DNA of 64,000 nucleotides from Mesostigma viride. Lineage: Eukaryota; Streptophyta; Mesostigmatophyceae; Mesostigmatales; Mesostigmataceae. The translations under genes were made by a program, and so were the position numbers. The stretch covers positions 98,124 through 162,123 of the forward strand of contig RPFO01000403.1 in assembly GCA_009746045.1 (NCBI GenBank). The letters run 5' to 3'. The notes under the pieces are model-generated. The model had not been told where the DNA came from and did not search any database. It saw nothing but the letters and a program-made list of their open reading frames with translations. Of this stretch, positions 38,481 to 49,373 are shown piece by piece (the first letter of the stretch is position 1; every line of letters begins with the position of its first letter).

Positions 38481-38639
38481 ATAGTTGAATCAATGGGTTC
38501 TTGCAGCTGTAAACATTAAAATTATTCAAACATTTAATGAAAAAATCATTATTGTTCGTGCTGTTTTGAACAGCGGTTGTTACTGGCACTGCATGCATGT
38601 GTCTGCTGCCAGCATATTGCATTATGGGTGTGTTTTTCA

Positions 38640-38980
38640 GCGCTGTGTTTTCTCACTTTTCTCACTTTTCTCACGTCCTGTTTTTCTCACTTTTCTCACT
38701 TTTCTCACGTCCTGATTTTCTCACTTTTCTCACGTTTCACACCTCCCGTTTTTCTCACTTATCTCACGTCCTGTTTTTTGAGATTTTTCTCACGTTTTTC
38801 CCCTTTTTTCACCTTTTTGGGGCAATCTCACCCGGGTGAGAAACGTGTTTTCTCACCCATTCTCACCCCATTCTCACCCTTTTTTCTCACCTTTCTCACC
38901 CATTCTCACCCATTTCTCACCCTTTTTCTCACCTTTCTCACCCTTTTTCTCACCATTTCTCACCCATTCTCAAAGCCGAG
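38640..38980. repeat. Right subterminal repeats of the CACTA element
   Basis: Dense TTTCTCAC and CATTCTCACC copies, the inverse of the left set. Confidence 0.9.
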
Positions 38981-38989
38981 TTCCTAGTG

Positions 38990-40110
38990 TCGTCGGCATA
39001 AATGAGGTCAGCTAGTAAATTCTGCAATTGTTAGTCGGCCCCCCTTCTCCAAGCTCGTTCATGATCGCTAGGCCAGGGGCACGGCCTGCAATGCTAGCAA
39101 AGCGAGCACGTGCCTGGCGCATAACATAATCCACTACAATAATAAACAGGTACGGCGACAGGACGCAACGTACCCTGCCAGACGCCGGTCTGCAGTGGGC
39201 ATGGCGGGGTAATGCCGTGTTGAGTGCGCACCGAAGTGGTCGACCCCTCATACAGCGTGCGGATGACGGTAATCAGGGGACTCAGTGGGGACGCGAGCGC
39301 GAGCAAGTACAGCCCATAGAGCGTCCCAGAGGACAGAATCAAAAGCCTTGATGAAGTCGACGAAGATCAGGATGGCGGGAAACTCACCAGGTTGCAGGAA
39401 AGCGATTTCCTCGAAGAGGCGACGCGCGACGAAGATGGCCATGACGGTGTTGCGCCCAGGACAGAAGCCCATTTGACTTTCCCCAAGGTGACAGTCGAGA
39501 GCAGAACGAAGGCGGTTGAGGATCATGCATGCGCATGAACAACTTGAGTGCGGCGCTCTGGATGCAGACTCCTCTGTAGTTGGCGGGGTCGTCAGGGGAA
39601 CCTTTGTTTTTGTACATGCAGCATAATACGGTAGCTGTGCTGCCACTCAGCAGGAATTGGCGGCGCGGCGGCAAGCAGGATCCGGTTGCAGACGTCAAGC
39701 AGATCGAAACCCCGTGAGCGCCGTCAGCTTAATCACCGGGGCTGGGAGCTGGTCTGACAGGTCCAACGGCGGCGTAGAAGCGGAGTTGCTTGGCGGCGGT
39801 GCTCAGCTCGAGCTCGGTGAACGGCGGTCGGCGGTCCCGAGCTCGTTGGGGTCGGCCAGGGGTTCCGTCAGGGCTGGGTACGTGTAGTCCTGCCCAGCGG
39901 CGGGCGGCGTGGGCGGCGTAGGGACGTCCGCAGGCGCTACTACCAGGCGTGCGGCGGCCAGAGGGCCAATTAAGCGGCGGAGGCGGCGGGGGGGCGCCGA
40001 GCAGCCGGGACTGGGAGGAATACCACTGGTCGAGCTGCTGCTGCGGTGAGCCAGAGAGCGTCCGCGGCGCCGGCTGCGCGCCGCCGGCGGGCCGCCTTGT
40101 GCAACGCTAT
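38990..40110 (-). mobile_element. LINE copy C, 5' half of ORF2
   Basis: Continues copy C on the far side of the CACTA insertion. From its 5' side it reads the Pro-rich lead-in, GPDQLP-type block, IPAEW, NYRGVCIQSAALKLF, GFCPGRNTVMAIF and FVDFIKAFDSV, then the catalytic motif split at the insertion point. Frame breaks are present. The 5' limit is uncertain (about 40000-40110). Confidence 0.8.
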
Positions 40111-40688
40111 CCCTGCCTCAGGCTGCCGTGAGCAGGTGGCGACATTGCATGCGCCACTAATTGCACTGAAACGTGACGTGGCGCGCGGCGCGGCGCGGTG
40201 TGGCGCGGCGAATATTTTCCGCGCGAAAAAATTCGCGGCACCGGCCGTACCGTAAAAAGTGGGTCACCGTGCGCGCACCACTTGCGGAACTGGCCATGGC
40301 CCTGCATTTAGGCGAAACTAGCAATGTAGGGCTAGAGAAATGAAAAAAAAATGCTTGGATGTTGTTGATTAAGAAGATGGTTTCATGATGTTGGGTTGTG
40401 GCGGCAAGTGGCTGGTTTACACAATATCGATCGCTGCTTTCTTTTACTGCCATCGGCATGGGGGGTAATCTGCATAATTTTTCGGTCGCGCGGAATAAAA
40501 TAGAATTCGTGATAGCGGCAGTAAATTCGTAGTTTTGGGGCCGGGTCTTTTTTACCGTGAAGGATGCATTAATATCGGTAACATCGAATTCTAAACCGAA
40601 CTGTTGCATCCCAAGGCAACAATACTGTAGCAGGATAAAGTGATCAACGTGTGACAGTCCGCCGCTGGAAGCGGACAAAACGGACAAG
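40111..40688. other. GC-rich to AT-rich spacer with a hairpin, no firm gene
   Basis: 40180-40240 is a GCGCGG-rich run ending in a TTTTCCGCGCGAAAAAATTCGCGG hairpin-like region. A minus-strand open stretch of 185 residues (40714-40157) has no recognisable domain. The word CACTTGCGGAACTGGC recurs at 47431, showing shared repeat content. Confidence 0.4.
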
Positions 40689-40727
40689 TACAGTACCAAC
40701 CCGCGGTAACGCAACTAGTTACGCAAC
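40689..40727. repeat. Left arm of a 39-bp perfect inverted repeat
   Basis: Starts TACAGTACCAACCCGCGGTA. The exact complement is at 47573-47611. Both outer ends are TA, as expected for Tc1/mariner or pogo-type termini (CAGTACC...GGTACTG between TA dinucleotides). Confidence 0.85.
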
Positions 40728-41879
40728 AATGGTACTTTCCACGGCGACCGATCGAACGTTTGTTGCGTAACTACCAAGGACCGATACGGCCCAAAGTGGT
40801 GGCGAATTTCGTACTTGAAGTTCCGCACGAGACAGACTGACAGACTTGTTACGAGCTGACCACCGGCCCAACACGTAATGTACCTACAGAAGTACAGAAC
40901 GTAAAAGGGGCCTGGCTGTGTAGTGTATACGTGCGAAGGTGGCCATGGCGGTGCGCGTTCCATGAAAACTTGCCTAATTTGTCGGCCGAAATGCAAAAAA
41001 GTTATGGAGATCGATGCTGTATGAAAGATACTCCAAAAGATGTTTTGTTGACGAAATATGCATTAGGTATGAAAGACCGCTGCCCTTCTTTAACCCACGG
41101 TTGCGAGGGGGTCTGATTCGCAAATCTGGCCGCGATGAATATATTAGATTGGCTTCTTGCCAGAGTGATAGCCAAGATTCCTGGTATTGAACGACGCAGA
41201 AGGGAGGGGTTTAAAGTGAGGAAATAGGAATCAAGCGAATTAGCTTTGATTTGTGGCCATTTCCGGTTTCCTTCGGAGGTAAAGTAAGCAGGCCTGCGCG
41301 AAGCGCATTCCAGCCTGCCATGGTTAACTCGCTTTCCTCGCGTGCCAGGCAGGTAATCAGGCCTGCTGCGGAAGGCTCTTTTTCTGCACCTCATCTACCA
41401 ATCTGTTTGCGCTTGAACAGTCCGTTATGGCTTGGTTTTAGCGTCATCTCCGGGATGTTCTTACCGTTTTGTTCGCCGTTTTGTTTCCTCGCCAAATTTC
41501 CCGCAGCTTTTGCTATTTTGACTAACGTTTCCGGTGGCGTGCTTGTAAGATTGTCGAGAACTGGCCAGGAAGACATTGATTTTGCTGCACGTGCTTCATT
41601 TATTTTTTAAAGTTTGTATTAGAGAGTCTATATTGCGTAGTCAGGAAACCGACCTGACCTGCCTGGTGGCGGCGTCCTTGTTCCAAGAAGCGTGCAAAAG
41701 ACTGGTCAGTTTCTAGGCGTTATTGCTGTTATTAACGGCATTGCTACATTTTAATCAGATTTTACTTTTCTCAGCATGCCATCTGCAAATTTTGTGGTCC
41801 ATGCCTTACATGCATTCAGGCGTGCTGAATGCCTTGTAATCCATAAGCCCCGTGCTTTGTGGATGGTGGTTGGACATTA
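40728..41879. other. No gene assigned
   Basis: An open stretch at 41251-41610 (119 residues, hydrophobic second half) is not recognised. Otherwise nothing is seen. Confidence 0.35.
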
Positions 41880-42445
41880 CTGTAGGAGGTGATGGCGTAT
41901 GTGCGTGGATGGTGCTTGAATGGTGGGGGGCTGCAGCAATGCGTGTGTGGATGGTGGTTGGATGGCGAGGGATTGCTGCCATGCATGCACTAATGGTTGT
42001 TTGATGGTGGTGGGCTGCAGCCATGTGTGCGTGGATGATGGTTGGATGGTGGGGGGTTGCAGCCATGTGTTGTGCGTGGATGGTGGTTGGATTGTGGGGG
42101 GTTCAGCCATGCATGCGTGGATGGTGGTTGGATGGTGAGGTTTTGCTGCCATGCATGCGTGCCGATGGTGGTTTGATGGTGGGGGGTTGCAGCCATGTGT
42201 GCGTGGATGGTGGTTGGAAGATGGGGGGTTGCAGCCATGTGTGCGTGGATGGTGGTTGGATGGTGGGGGGTGCAGCCATGCATGCGTGGATGGTGGTTGG
42301 ATGGTGGGGGGATGCTGCCATGCATGCATTAATGGTTGTTTGATGGTGGTGGGCTGCAGCCATGTGTGCGTGGATGATGGTTTGATAGTGGGGGGTTGCA
42401 GCCATGCGTGCGTGGATGGTAGTTGGATGATGGGGGTGTAGGGAG
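41880..42445. repeat. About 42-bp minisatellite, about 13 copies
   Basis: Imperfect tandem units with core GTGGATGGTGGTTGGATGGT followed by GGGGGGTTGCAGCCATG. The same unit occurs in inverse orientation at 43076-43255. Confidence 0.95.
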
Positions 42446-42545
42446 TCCTTGATGGTGGGGATGTAGGGACTTCTTGATACTTCTAAGTCATGGATTATAA
42501 TTAATGGATTAAAGTAAGCTTACTGATTAAATGAGACGAAATTTA

Positions 42546-43025
42546 GTTCAATTGACAATTGACAATTGACAATTCAATTGACAATTCAATTGACAATTCA
42601 ATTGACAATTCAATTGACAACTCAATTGACAATTCAATTGACAACTCAATTGACAATTCAATTGACAATTCAATTCAATCAATTCAATTCAATTCAATTC
42701 AATTCAATTCAATTCAATTCAATTCAATTCAATTCAATTCAATTCAATTCAATTCAATTCAATTCAATTCAATTCAATTCAATTCAATTCAATTCAATTC
42801 AATTCAATTCAATTCAATTCAATTCAATTCAATTCAATTCAATTCAATTCAATTCAATTCAATTCAATTCAATTCAATTCAATTCAATTCAATTCAATTC
42901 AATTCAATTCAATTCAATTCAATTCAATTCAATTCAATTCAATTCAATTCAATTCAATTCAATTCAATTCAATTCAATTCAAGTCAGTTCAGTTCAATTC
43001 AATTCTATTCAATTTAAATAATTCA
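42546..43025. repeat. 12-bp and AATTC pentanucleotide microsatellite
   Basis: 42546-42665 is built of CAATTCAATTGA-type 12-mers. 42667-42985 is a pure (AATTC)n tract of about 64 units, followed by a degraded end. Self-complementary words (AATT, GAATTC-like) make it strongly fold-prone. Long open frames here are artefacts. Confidence 0.97.
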
Positions 43026-43075
43026 ATTCAACTTCGCATAGTCTAGCCGTAAATTTCCTGGATCATGAACAATGG

Positions 43076-43255
43076 GCAGTTGCAACCACCATCCATGCAC
43101 GCATGGCTGCACCCCCCACCATCCCACCACCATCCACGCATGCATGGCTGCAACCCCCCACCATCCCACCACCATCCATGCACACATGGCAGCAAATCCT
43201 CACCATCCAACCACTATTTATCCACGCACGCTAGCTGCAGCCCCCAACCATCCAA
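43076..43255. repeat. Inverse minisatellite block, about 4 copies
   Basis: Units CACCATCCATGCACGCATGG and CTGCAACCCCCCACCATCC are the complement of the array at 41880-42445, so the two arrays form a loose inverted repeat around the AATTC tract. Confidence 0.9.
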
Positions 43256-43259
43256 CCAT

Positions 43260-43278
43260 CACAACCCTAAACCCTAAA
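43260..43278. repeat. Two plant-type telomere-like units
   Basis: AACCCTAAACCCTAAACA contains two CCCTAAA copies. It is too short to call an interstitial telomere and may be chance. Confidence 0.3.
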
Positions 43279-43339
43279 CAGTTGTAAGCCCAGCTCAGCA
43301 TCTTATAATCCTCCTCCTCCTGGCTAAACTGTTTATTTT

Positions 43340-45850
43340 GACATGACATGGCCAGCATACTGACTGGCACATTATGCCCATGGTTTGTCACCAAGATTTT
43401 CTATCACCCGTATAAGCTTGAAAGCACCCTTGAAGCAGCCCATGGCCAAACAATCACGCAATATGAACGTAGCAAAAGAATAAATAACATCTATGAATGT
43501 TATTCAACGCATTTAGCTTTAGAAACATGCACTACCACACCATGGTGTGGCATTTGCATGGTAAAAAAAGAGGGCTTTAGAGAGGGCCAGGCAACGGTCG
43601 AGAAAGATCATCAAGGCTGAAAAGTGACAACGCCTCACAAGATTAAATTCATTTACAAACGTCAGGAAACCATGGGGGAACGATAAACCAGCCATACCTT
43701 GCATGGCTAACGTTACCTTGGCCCAGGCAGTGCCCGCAAAAGCGGCACTTTGCGGCACACAAGCTGTGATGTGACAGAGTGGTCAAAATCGTCAAATCTT
43801 TACTGCCGCTGCCTATATTCAACGACGATGCATGATAACAAGTAATTAAATAAACCTAGACACCCGCCGGGTTGCGCCGTAAAGCACTTGTAGTAATCAA
43901 TTCCGTCGAACCTGCCTGATCGCAGTTTTTCCCAGCAAGAACACTGACGGCACGTGGTAAATCGCATCCCCGCGAGCTAAAAATTGATCCGAATCATATT
44001 TGGGACGTATAAGCTCTATTTCCTGAGTTTGGCCGGGAAATTCGTCCGCAAACGTACAGTAAATTGCAAGCACGGGTGCAAAGCCGCCATGGCTAAGTCG
44101 TGCATTTCCGAAACGCGCACGGTGCCAATTCACGCACTTCAGGTTGCACGGTGTGGTCGTGCGATTCTGAGAAGTGCGCACCCGGGGGGAAACCGGCCCC
44201 TTGCGCACTCCCTAGTTACGCACTCCCTAGTAAAGTCGATAGATTGCGTACCTACACCTTTGGAAATGGCATTGTTTTCTTTCAAACGCACACTCCAGGT
44301 TGCGCGCGGTGTGGTTGTGCGATTCTGAGAAGTGCGCACCCGGGGGGAAACCGGCCCCTTGCGCACTCCCTAGTTACGCACTCCCTAGCTCGTCGTCTGT
44401 CCCAACTCAGTCCTCACAGGAGGACTGAGTTGACAACTTTCAACCGCGTGTAGCGACTAGGTGGGGGGTCCATCCCAAATGTTTTGATGTGGATCAGGGG
44501 TGTACTAGATGTCATTTTGTTGGCAAAAATACTGCATATGTGAAAACTTGACCCGAACACCTGAAAATTACACGGACGTTGGGCACCCCTCGCGAATTTG
44601 CATTTTTCGGGATAAGAACGAGTGGGAAAAATTCAATCAAATCCTGGTGCATGAAGAAAAAATATAGGCATGTAAACAATATAGTTCTTGAAACGTGGCA
44701 AAAAACTGGGCTCGATTTGGCCACTGCAACTGCCTGATACAATTAAAAAACTCTCAGTCCTCAGGAGAGGAATGGGGCTTTTGCTAACTTTGCTAGCATG
44801 TAAGTGCGGTCATACTACACACCACCGTGGCCACCAACCATCCCAATCAACTCATTTCCCTTCAAGCATTACAGGACAACACACTTGCATCATCATACTT
44901 CAGGTATATCATACCTTATCATGTAGTGAGAGCCTATGCATGCATGTAGGGAATGGGCTTGGATACCTACCAACAAAGGGTTATGTTATAAGTGTCAACC
45001 ACCAATATAATGGGTAGGTTAAGCATATTTCCATTGTTTCTAACAACAATAGATATGGCTATAACTGTTTTGCCTTGCCATGATGTGGCCAACATAGTTG
45101 CTGGCACATGATGGCAGTGGTTTGTCACCAAGACTTTTCACTCACCCGTAAAAGCTTGAATGCACCCTTGACGCAGCCCGTGGCCACACAATCATGCAGT
45201 ATGAACGTAGCAAAAGAATAACTAACATCTATGAAGGTGTTTAAACCTGCACAGCTCCTATAACCCTGCACAACTACACTGGGTTAAGGCAAATGCCTGA
45301 TAACATCATCTGAAAAGGGGGTTTTAGAGAGGGGCAGGCAACGGTCAAGAAAGAGCATCAAGACTTGAACCTGACAACGCCTCGCAAGCTTAAACTCATG
45401 TACGAACATCAAGAAACGAAGAGGCGACGATTATCCGGCTTTACCTGGCACGGCTGGCGTTACCTTGGCCCAGGCGGTGCCCGAAAAAGTGGCATTTTGC
45501 GGCACATAGGCCATGACGTGACAGAATGGCCGAAATCATCAAATCTATACTGTCACTCAATTTATTCTAATACAATGCATGTTACAATGTAGAAAGAAAC
45601 CTATCAGCCATTGAAATTGCGCCGGAAAGCAAGCGCAGTCATCAATTCCGTCGACCTGCCTTATCGCAGTTTTTTCCAGCAAGAACAGTGCCGACACCGG
45701 GTATATCGCATCCCCGCAAGCTAAAAATTGATTTATATCATCTTTGAGCATGTTAAATCTATTTCCTGAGTTTGGACAGCTAACTCGTCCGCAAACGTAA
45801 ACTGCATGCATGGGCGCGAGCCGCCATGGCTAGGTCGTGCATTTCCGGAA
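43340..45850. repeat. Dispersed duplication: 43340-44090 and 45060-45850
   Basis: Two direct, diverged copies (for example ATGAACGTAGCAAAAGAATA at about 43463 and 45201, then CATGGCTAACGTTACCTTGGCC-like and GCAAGAACACTGACGG-like stretches). Frames open in one copy are broken in the other, so no gene is claimed. The DNA between them includes the duplicates described at 44130. Confidence 0.8.
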
Positions 45851-46260
45851 CTCGCGTTTCACGTGGAAAAGTACCCTTACCACCTGTACTTTGACCGTAC
45901 ATTTAGCCGCTCATACCAAATCCAAAAAAATCCCAAAAATATGTCCAAGAAAGATCTTTTCACGTAGTATTTGAATAAATTTTGAGAGAATTTTTTGTCA
46001 AACATTCTGACCGGGGCGAATTTTCTACGAAACCCAAAAACTCGGTCCTCTAGAGAGGACTGAGTTCAACTCAGTCCTCCGTAGAGGACCAGGGACAGAC
46101 GACGAGCTAGTAAAGTCGATAGATTGCGTACCTACACCTTTGGAAATGGCATTGTTTTCTTTCAAACGCACACTCCAGGTTGCGCGCGGTGTGGTCGTGC
46201 GATTCTGAGAAGTGCGCACCCGGGGGAAAACCGGCCCCTTGAGCACGCAAGTCGGTAGAT
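44130..46260. repeat. Repeated GC-rich block at 44140-44215, 44225-44405 and 46105-46245
   Basis: The words GATTCTGAGAAGTGCGCACC and GATAGATTGCGTACCTACAC recur in direct orientation, while GCTCGTCGTCTGTCCC (44388) is the inverse of 46093-46110. A palindromic word AACTCAGTCCTC...GAGGACTGAGTT lies at 44405-44431, with related inverse copies at 46050-46086. This is a rearranged repeat family of unknown type. Confidence 0.75.
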
Positions 46261-46450
46261 TGCGTACCTTGGGAGACGGCATTATTAGTACTTACATATG
46301 TGTCAGAGACGGTATTAGTACATAAGTGTCAGATGAGGGTACACATGTATCGGCTTCGTTGTGGATCACGCCACTAAAATGACTAAATACAGTAAGCTTA
46401 CATACCAAGCGCCGACACTTAGCGTGTGGCATGGCAGTACATAGACCGAA

Positions 46451-46579
46451 GTGGAGCGTGACCCACAATGACGTTGTGGGTCACGCCACCACATAGATGT
46501 AGATACCAAGCGCCGACACGGCGTGTGGCAGTAGACCGAAGTGGAGCGTGACCCACAACGACGTTGTGGGTCACGCCAC
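46451..46579. repeat. Two 39-bp imperfect palindromes
   Basis: GTGGAGCGTGACCCACAA folds on TTGTGGGTCACGCCAC at 46451-46489 and again at 46541-46579, within a degenerate direct repeat that also contains CGCCGACAC and GCGTGTGGCA. Confidence 0.85.
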
Positions 46580-46654
46580 TAGCTACATACCAACGACACT
46601 TAGCGTGTGGCAGACTGGTAGTAGAGCATGTACCGGGCTGTTTCTACTACATAA

Positions 46655-46707
46655 TACACCCGGCGTGTACACCTGTGTACACCCGTAGTGTACACCCGTG
46701 TGCACCC
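46655..46707. repeat. GTGTACAC-rich palindromic repeat
   Basis: Four close copies of GTGTACACC or GTGTGCACC, each itself palindromic (GTGTACAC). Confidence 0.8.
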
Positions 46708-46827
46708 ACTTACAGGCGGACTTGTGGATGATCAATTATATTTGTTCCTTTTAAAAATGATGATTTAATGTTTATAAATTGCAAGCTAAGATCAAGTGAT
46801 AATGTATTGTAATTGTTGTACTATCTC

Positions 46828-46909
46828 CGACAGGACAACAGCTATCTATCAATGACCGACAGGACAAACAGCTATCTATCATCATTGATAGATAGCTGTT
46901 GTCCTGTCG
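46828..46909. repeat. 28-bp perfect inverted repeat with a nested partial copy
   Basis: 46828-46855 (CGACAGGACAACAGCTATCT...) is the exact complement of 46882-46909. The 26-bp spacer holds another partial copy, so two alternative hairpins can form. Confidence 0.9.
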
Positions 46910-47572
46910 TACGTACACGTGTATGTAGTATGTAATGCGTGCGCCGGACGAGGGTACACGCCGGTTCACGATGATCAAGTGTGAAAAATACGTACACCGC
47001 GCCCACAAATTTTTTGGTACATGCACGTTATGCACGTCCGATCCACGATTAGTACTTTACATATTAATGTGAGGATTTCGCACAAGCCATCGTCAATGAT
47101 GCTATGCTTTCAGTACATATAAACAGTCCAAGCGAACACATTATATTTCATGAGCCTGTCGGGCAAAATTAATTTTGGCGTGTATGCCAAATTTTAACAC
47201 GTCGATATGCCATGGCGGCTGTACGTACCGGTGGCAGCCCTTACGCACCTTTCGTAAATACGAGGAAGCCAGACGTAAATAACTGAGGATCGAATTTCAG
47301 ACTTCTGACTTCCGCCGCATCCTTTTTAACCGCAACGCGTCAGTTCATTATTGGCCCCTACATCGAGGGTACCCCATGTTTGTTGCGTTTCTCCCCGTTT
47401 CTCCCTCGTTGCGGAACCGCAAAATCGGTGAGTGCCACTTGCGGAACTGGCTATGGCGATTCTTCCTGACCCCGTATCTTTCTGTAGACATAAGCTTTTA
47501 CGCGACGGAAGGTGGCGTTGGATAGCCCTACACTTCCTTCATATAAATACGTCATTTAATTTTTTTTGATTA

Positions 47573-47611
47573 GTTGCGTAACTAGTTGCGTTACCGCGGG
47601 TTGGTACTGTA
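47573..47611. repeat. Right arm of the 39-bp perfect inverted repeat
   Basis: Exact complement of 40689-40727, ending GGTACTGTA. Together they bound 6,919 bp between TA dinucleotides. Confidence 0.85.
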
Positions 47612-49373
47612 TTTTTAGAGTTAGATGGTGCCGATCGGAGGGGACCGGCCCGGTCACTGTCCGTTTGGTGTGGTAGAAGTATAGTCGCGTGGCACACTAT
47701 TTTGTACACTTCTGAGCCGACCATGAGTCGTCAGATATTTTTGTGTGTGTGCCAAACGACCCTAAGTGTGTGATCTATGTTTGTTCAGGGCCGGTTGGCC
47801 CGGTGTCTGTTTGTGTGGTCAAGAGACAAGTTGTAGCGCGTGGCGGCGACGCACGCCACGCGGTTGTCAAAGTATATGGATGGGGAAGGTGGCCCAACCT
47901 TCCCACGCGTTCATGCTTCCTGAGCCTGCGTCATCCATTTAGTTCTTCCCCCCTCTTGTCCCGATTGTAGTTGGCCCCGGACCCGTTTATTATTAATGAA
48001 ATAACGACGTTGGCACGCGAGATTTCCAAGTTGCAACCCATTGTCCAACGGGTTAAAGATTCTTTCCTGATACCTTGATCAGGACCCGGCCCGGGTCTGA
48101 TCACAGGTCCGGACGTAACATTGGACTCGGAGGAGCGCCCGTGCTGGACTGCACAGGGCTGCAACGGCCAAACGCGCCGCATTGAAGTCATTATTTTCAT
48201 TATTCAATATTCGGTCGTCAGCCGAACTGCCGAAGTCAACGAATCGGGCAAGCTACAAGGTACGCCTAGCCCACTGAGTTGGATCCCAAGTGCTGCTTCC
48301 TAGAGAGGATTCCTAGAGAGGACACCGGATACTCAGTAAAATTTGGCAGATCGAAGCCTTGCAAGCTTCTGTCTTAATACTTAGTGCTAACGTAGTAAAT
48401 CGAAATCAGATCGCCCCGTTTTTGGAATCTTGTTACGAATCTTTTTGCAGTTTTTCCCTTCACGAACCTTTTTGCAGTCTTTTAACGAACCCTTTTTGCA
48501 GTCTTTTGACGAACCTTTTTGCAGTCTTTTGACGAACCTTTTTGCAAGTCTTTTAACGAATCTTTTTAGACTCTTTGGCCCTGTAAAGGCGCAGCATCTG
48601 GACCCGACTTGGCAAATTCTAGTGGAAAATTGGTCGTATCACCTCGGTAGCATTACGGTTAATGGAAGGGCAGGCCCTGCCCGAAATTAGACGATTTCTT
48701 TAGGTTTTAATCGCCCTTTCCTTTCGAAAACGAATTAGCAAGTAGGGGAGACCCTTCCCTTGCTTGGCCGTAGTTGGAATCGCTCAAATTGGTGGAATAT
48801 TGCTTGTTTTTGACCCAGTAAAGCGGAGAGACTTGAGTCGTCAAATTAGAACCACATTGTGTGAACTGGATTGAATTCACGCATTGCTAGTGTCCCTACT
48901 GCGAGTCTAGTGCTTAGGAATATTGTAGGAATGATGTCTTGCCCTGGCATGCGCAGTTAGGACCTGTTTGTGTGATTTTGTCTCCATTTTCACGCGAGAC
49001 GGCTACGAGCCAGGACGCCAAGGGTCGCCAGCATTGTTTTCTGTTTTTCGTCCATTGGTGAAGGGCCCAAGTGGTGAAGGGCCCAAGACGGCGACGACCC
49101 AGCCACGGCTTCAAGGAGGCCAGCATTCCCCCACTGTACAGGGGAAATGCTGCCGAAATTTCACTAAAAACAGGTGGTAATTGTGCTGTGGGTTACGGGT
49201 TAGTATCACCCCGTTAACCGAGTGGTGTGCATGCTTGCGCTGCTTGTTTGAAACAGGCCTTTGCTACTACCCCCTGAGAAAAACCTACCCACCCTGCACA
49301 CGGTCCCCCTCTGGCCCTTTCAGTTACCAAGGTATGTGCTTGAGTAGGCTGTCATTAGTAATATGGTATCATA
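47612..49373. other. No gene assigned
   Basis: Only short open stretches without recognisable domains. It contains the 22-bp repeat listed at 48437 and a possible primer-binding-like word TGGTATCATAATGCG at 49365. No matching pair of LTRs is visible. Confidence 0.4.
48437..48575. repeat. 22-bp tandem repeat, about 5 copies
   Basis: Degenerate units GAACCTTTTTGCAGTCTTTT with G/A changes. Confidence 0.88.

Larger units (their letters stand above)
34823..38989. mobile_element. CACTA (EnSpm-like) DNA transposon, 4,167 bp, nested in a LINE
   Basis: Begins CACTAGGAACTC at 34823 and ends with its exact complement GAGTTCCTAGTG at 38989, the hallmark CACTA terminus. Inside both ends are dense, inversely oriented subterminal repeats of GTGAGAA (34850-35180 and 38640-38980), as in CACTA elements where they bind the regulator. 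The flanks join to give an unbroken LINE sequence as in copy A. The duplicated target is TC (34821-34822 and 38990-38991), or GTC if the last G is counted as target. One transposon-type gene is seen inside. It is short for an autonomous element and shows no DDE transposase core. Confidence 0.9.

Noticed and set aside
40157-40714. 185-codon minus-strand open frame as a gene
   Set aside because: No recognisable domain, no clear splice or promoter context, and it overlaps repeat words shared with 47.4 kb.
42559-43021. Two 150-codon open frames of repeating Asn/Ser/Ile/Gln/Phe
   Set aside because: They are artefacts of the 12-bp and AATTC microsatellites.
43260-43278. Interstitial telomere repeat
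   Set aside because: Only two CCCTAAA units; chance cannot be excluded.
43348-43620. 90-codon open frame
   Set aside because: The diverged direct copy at 45.1 kb does not keep the frame, so there is no sign of coding constraint.
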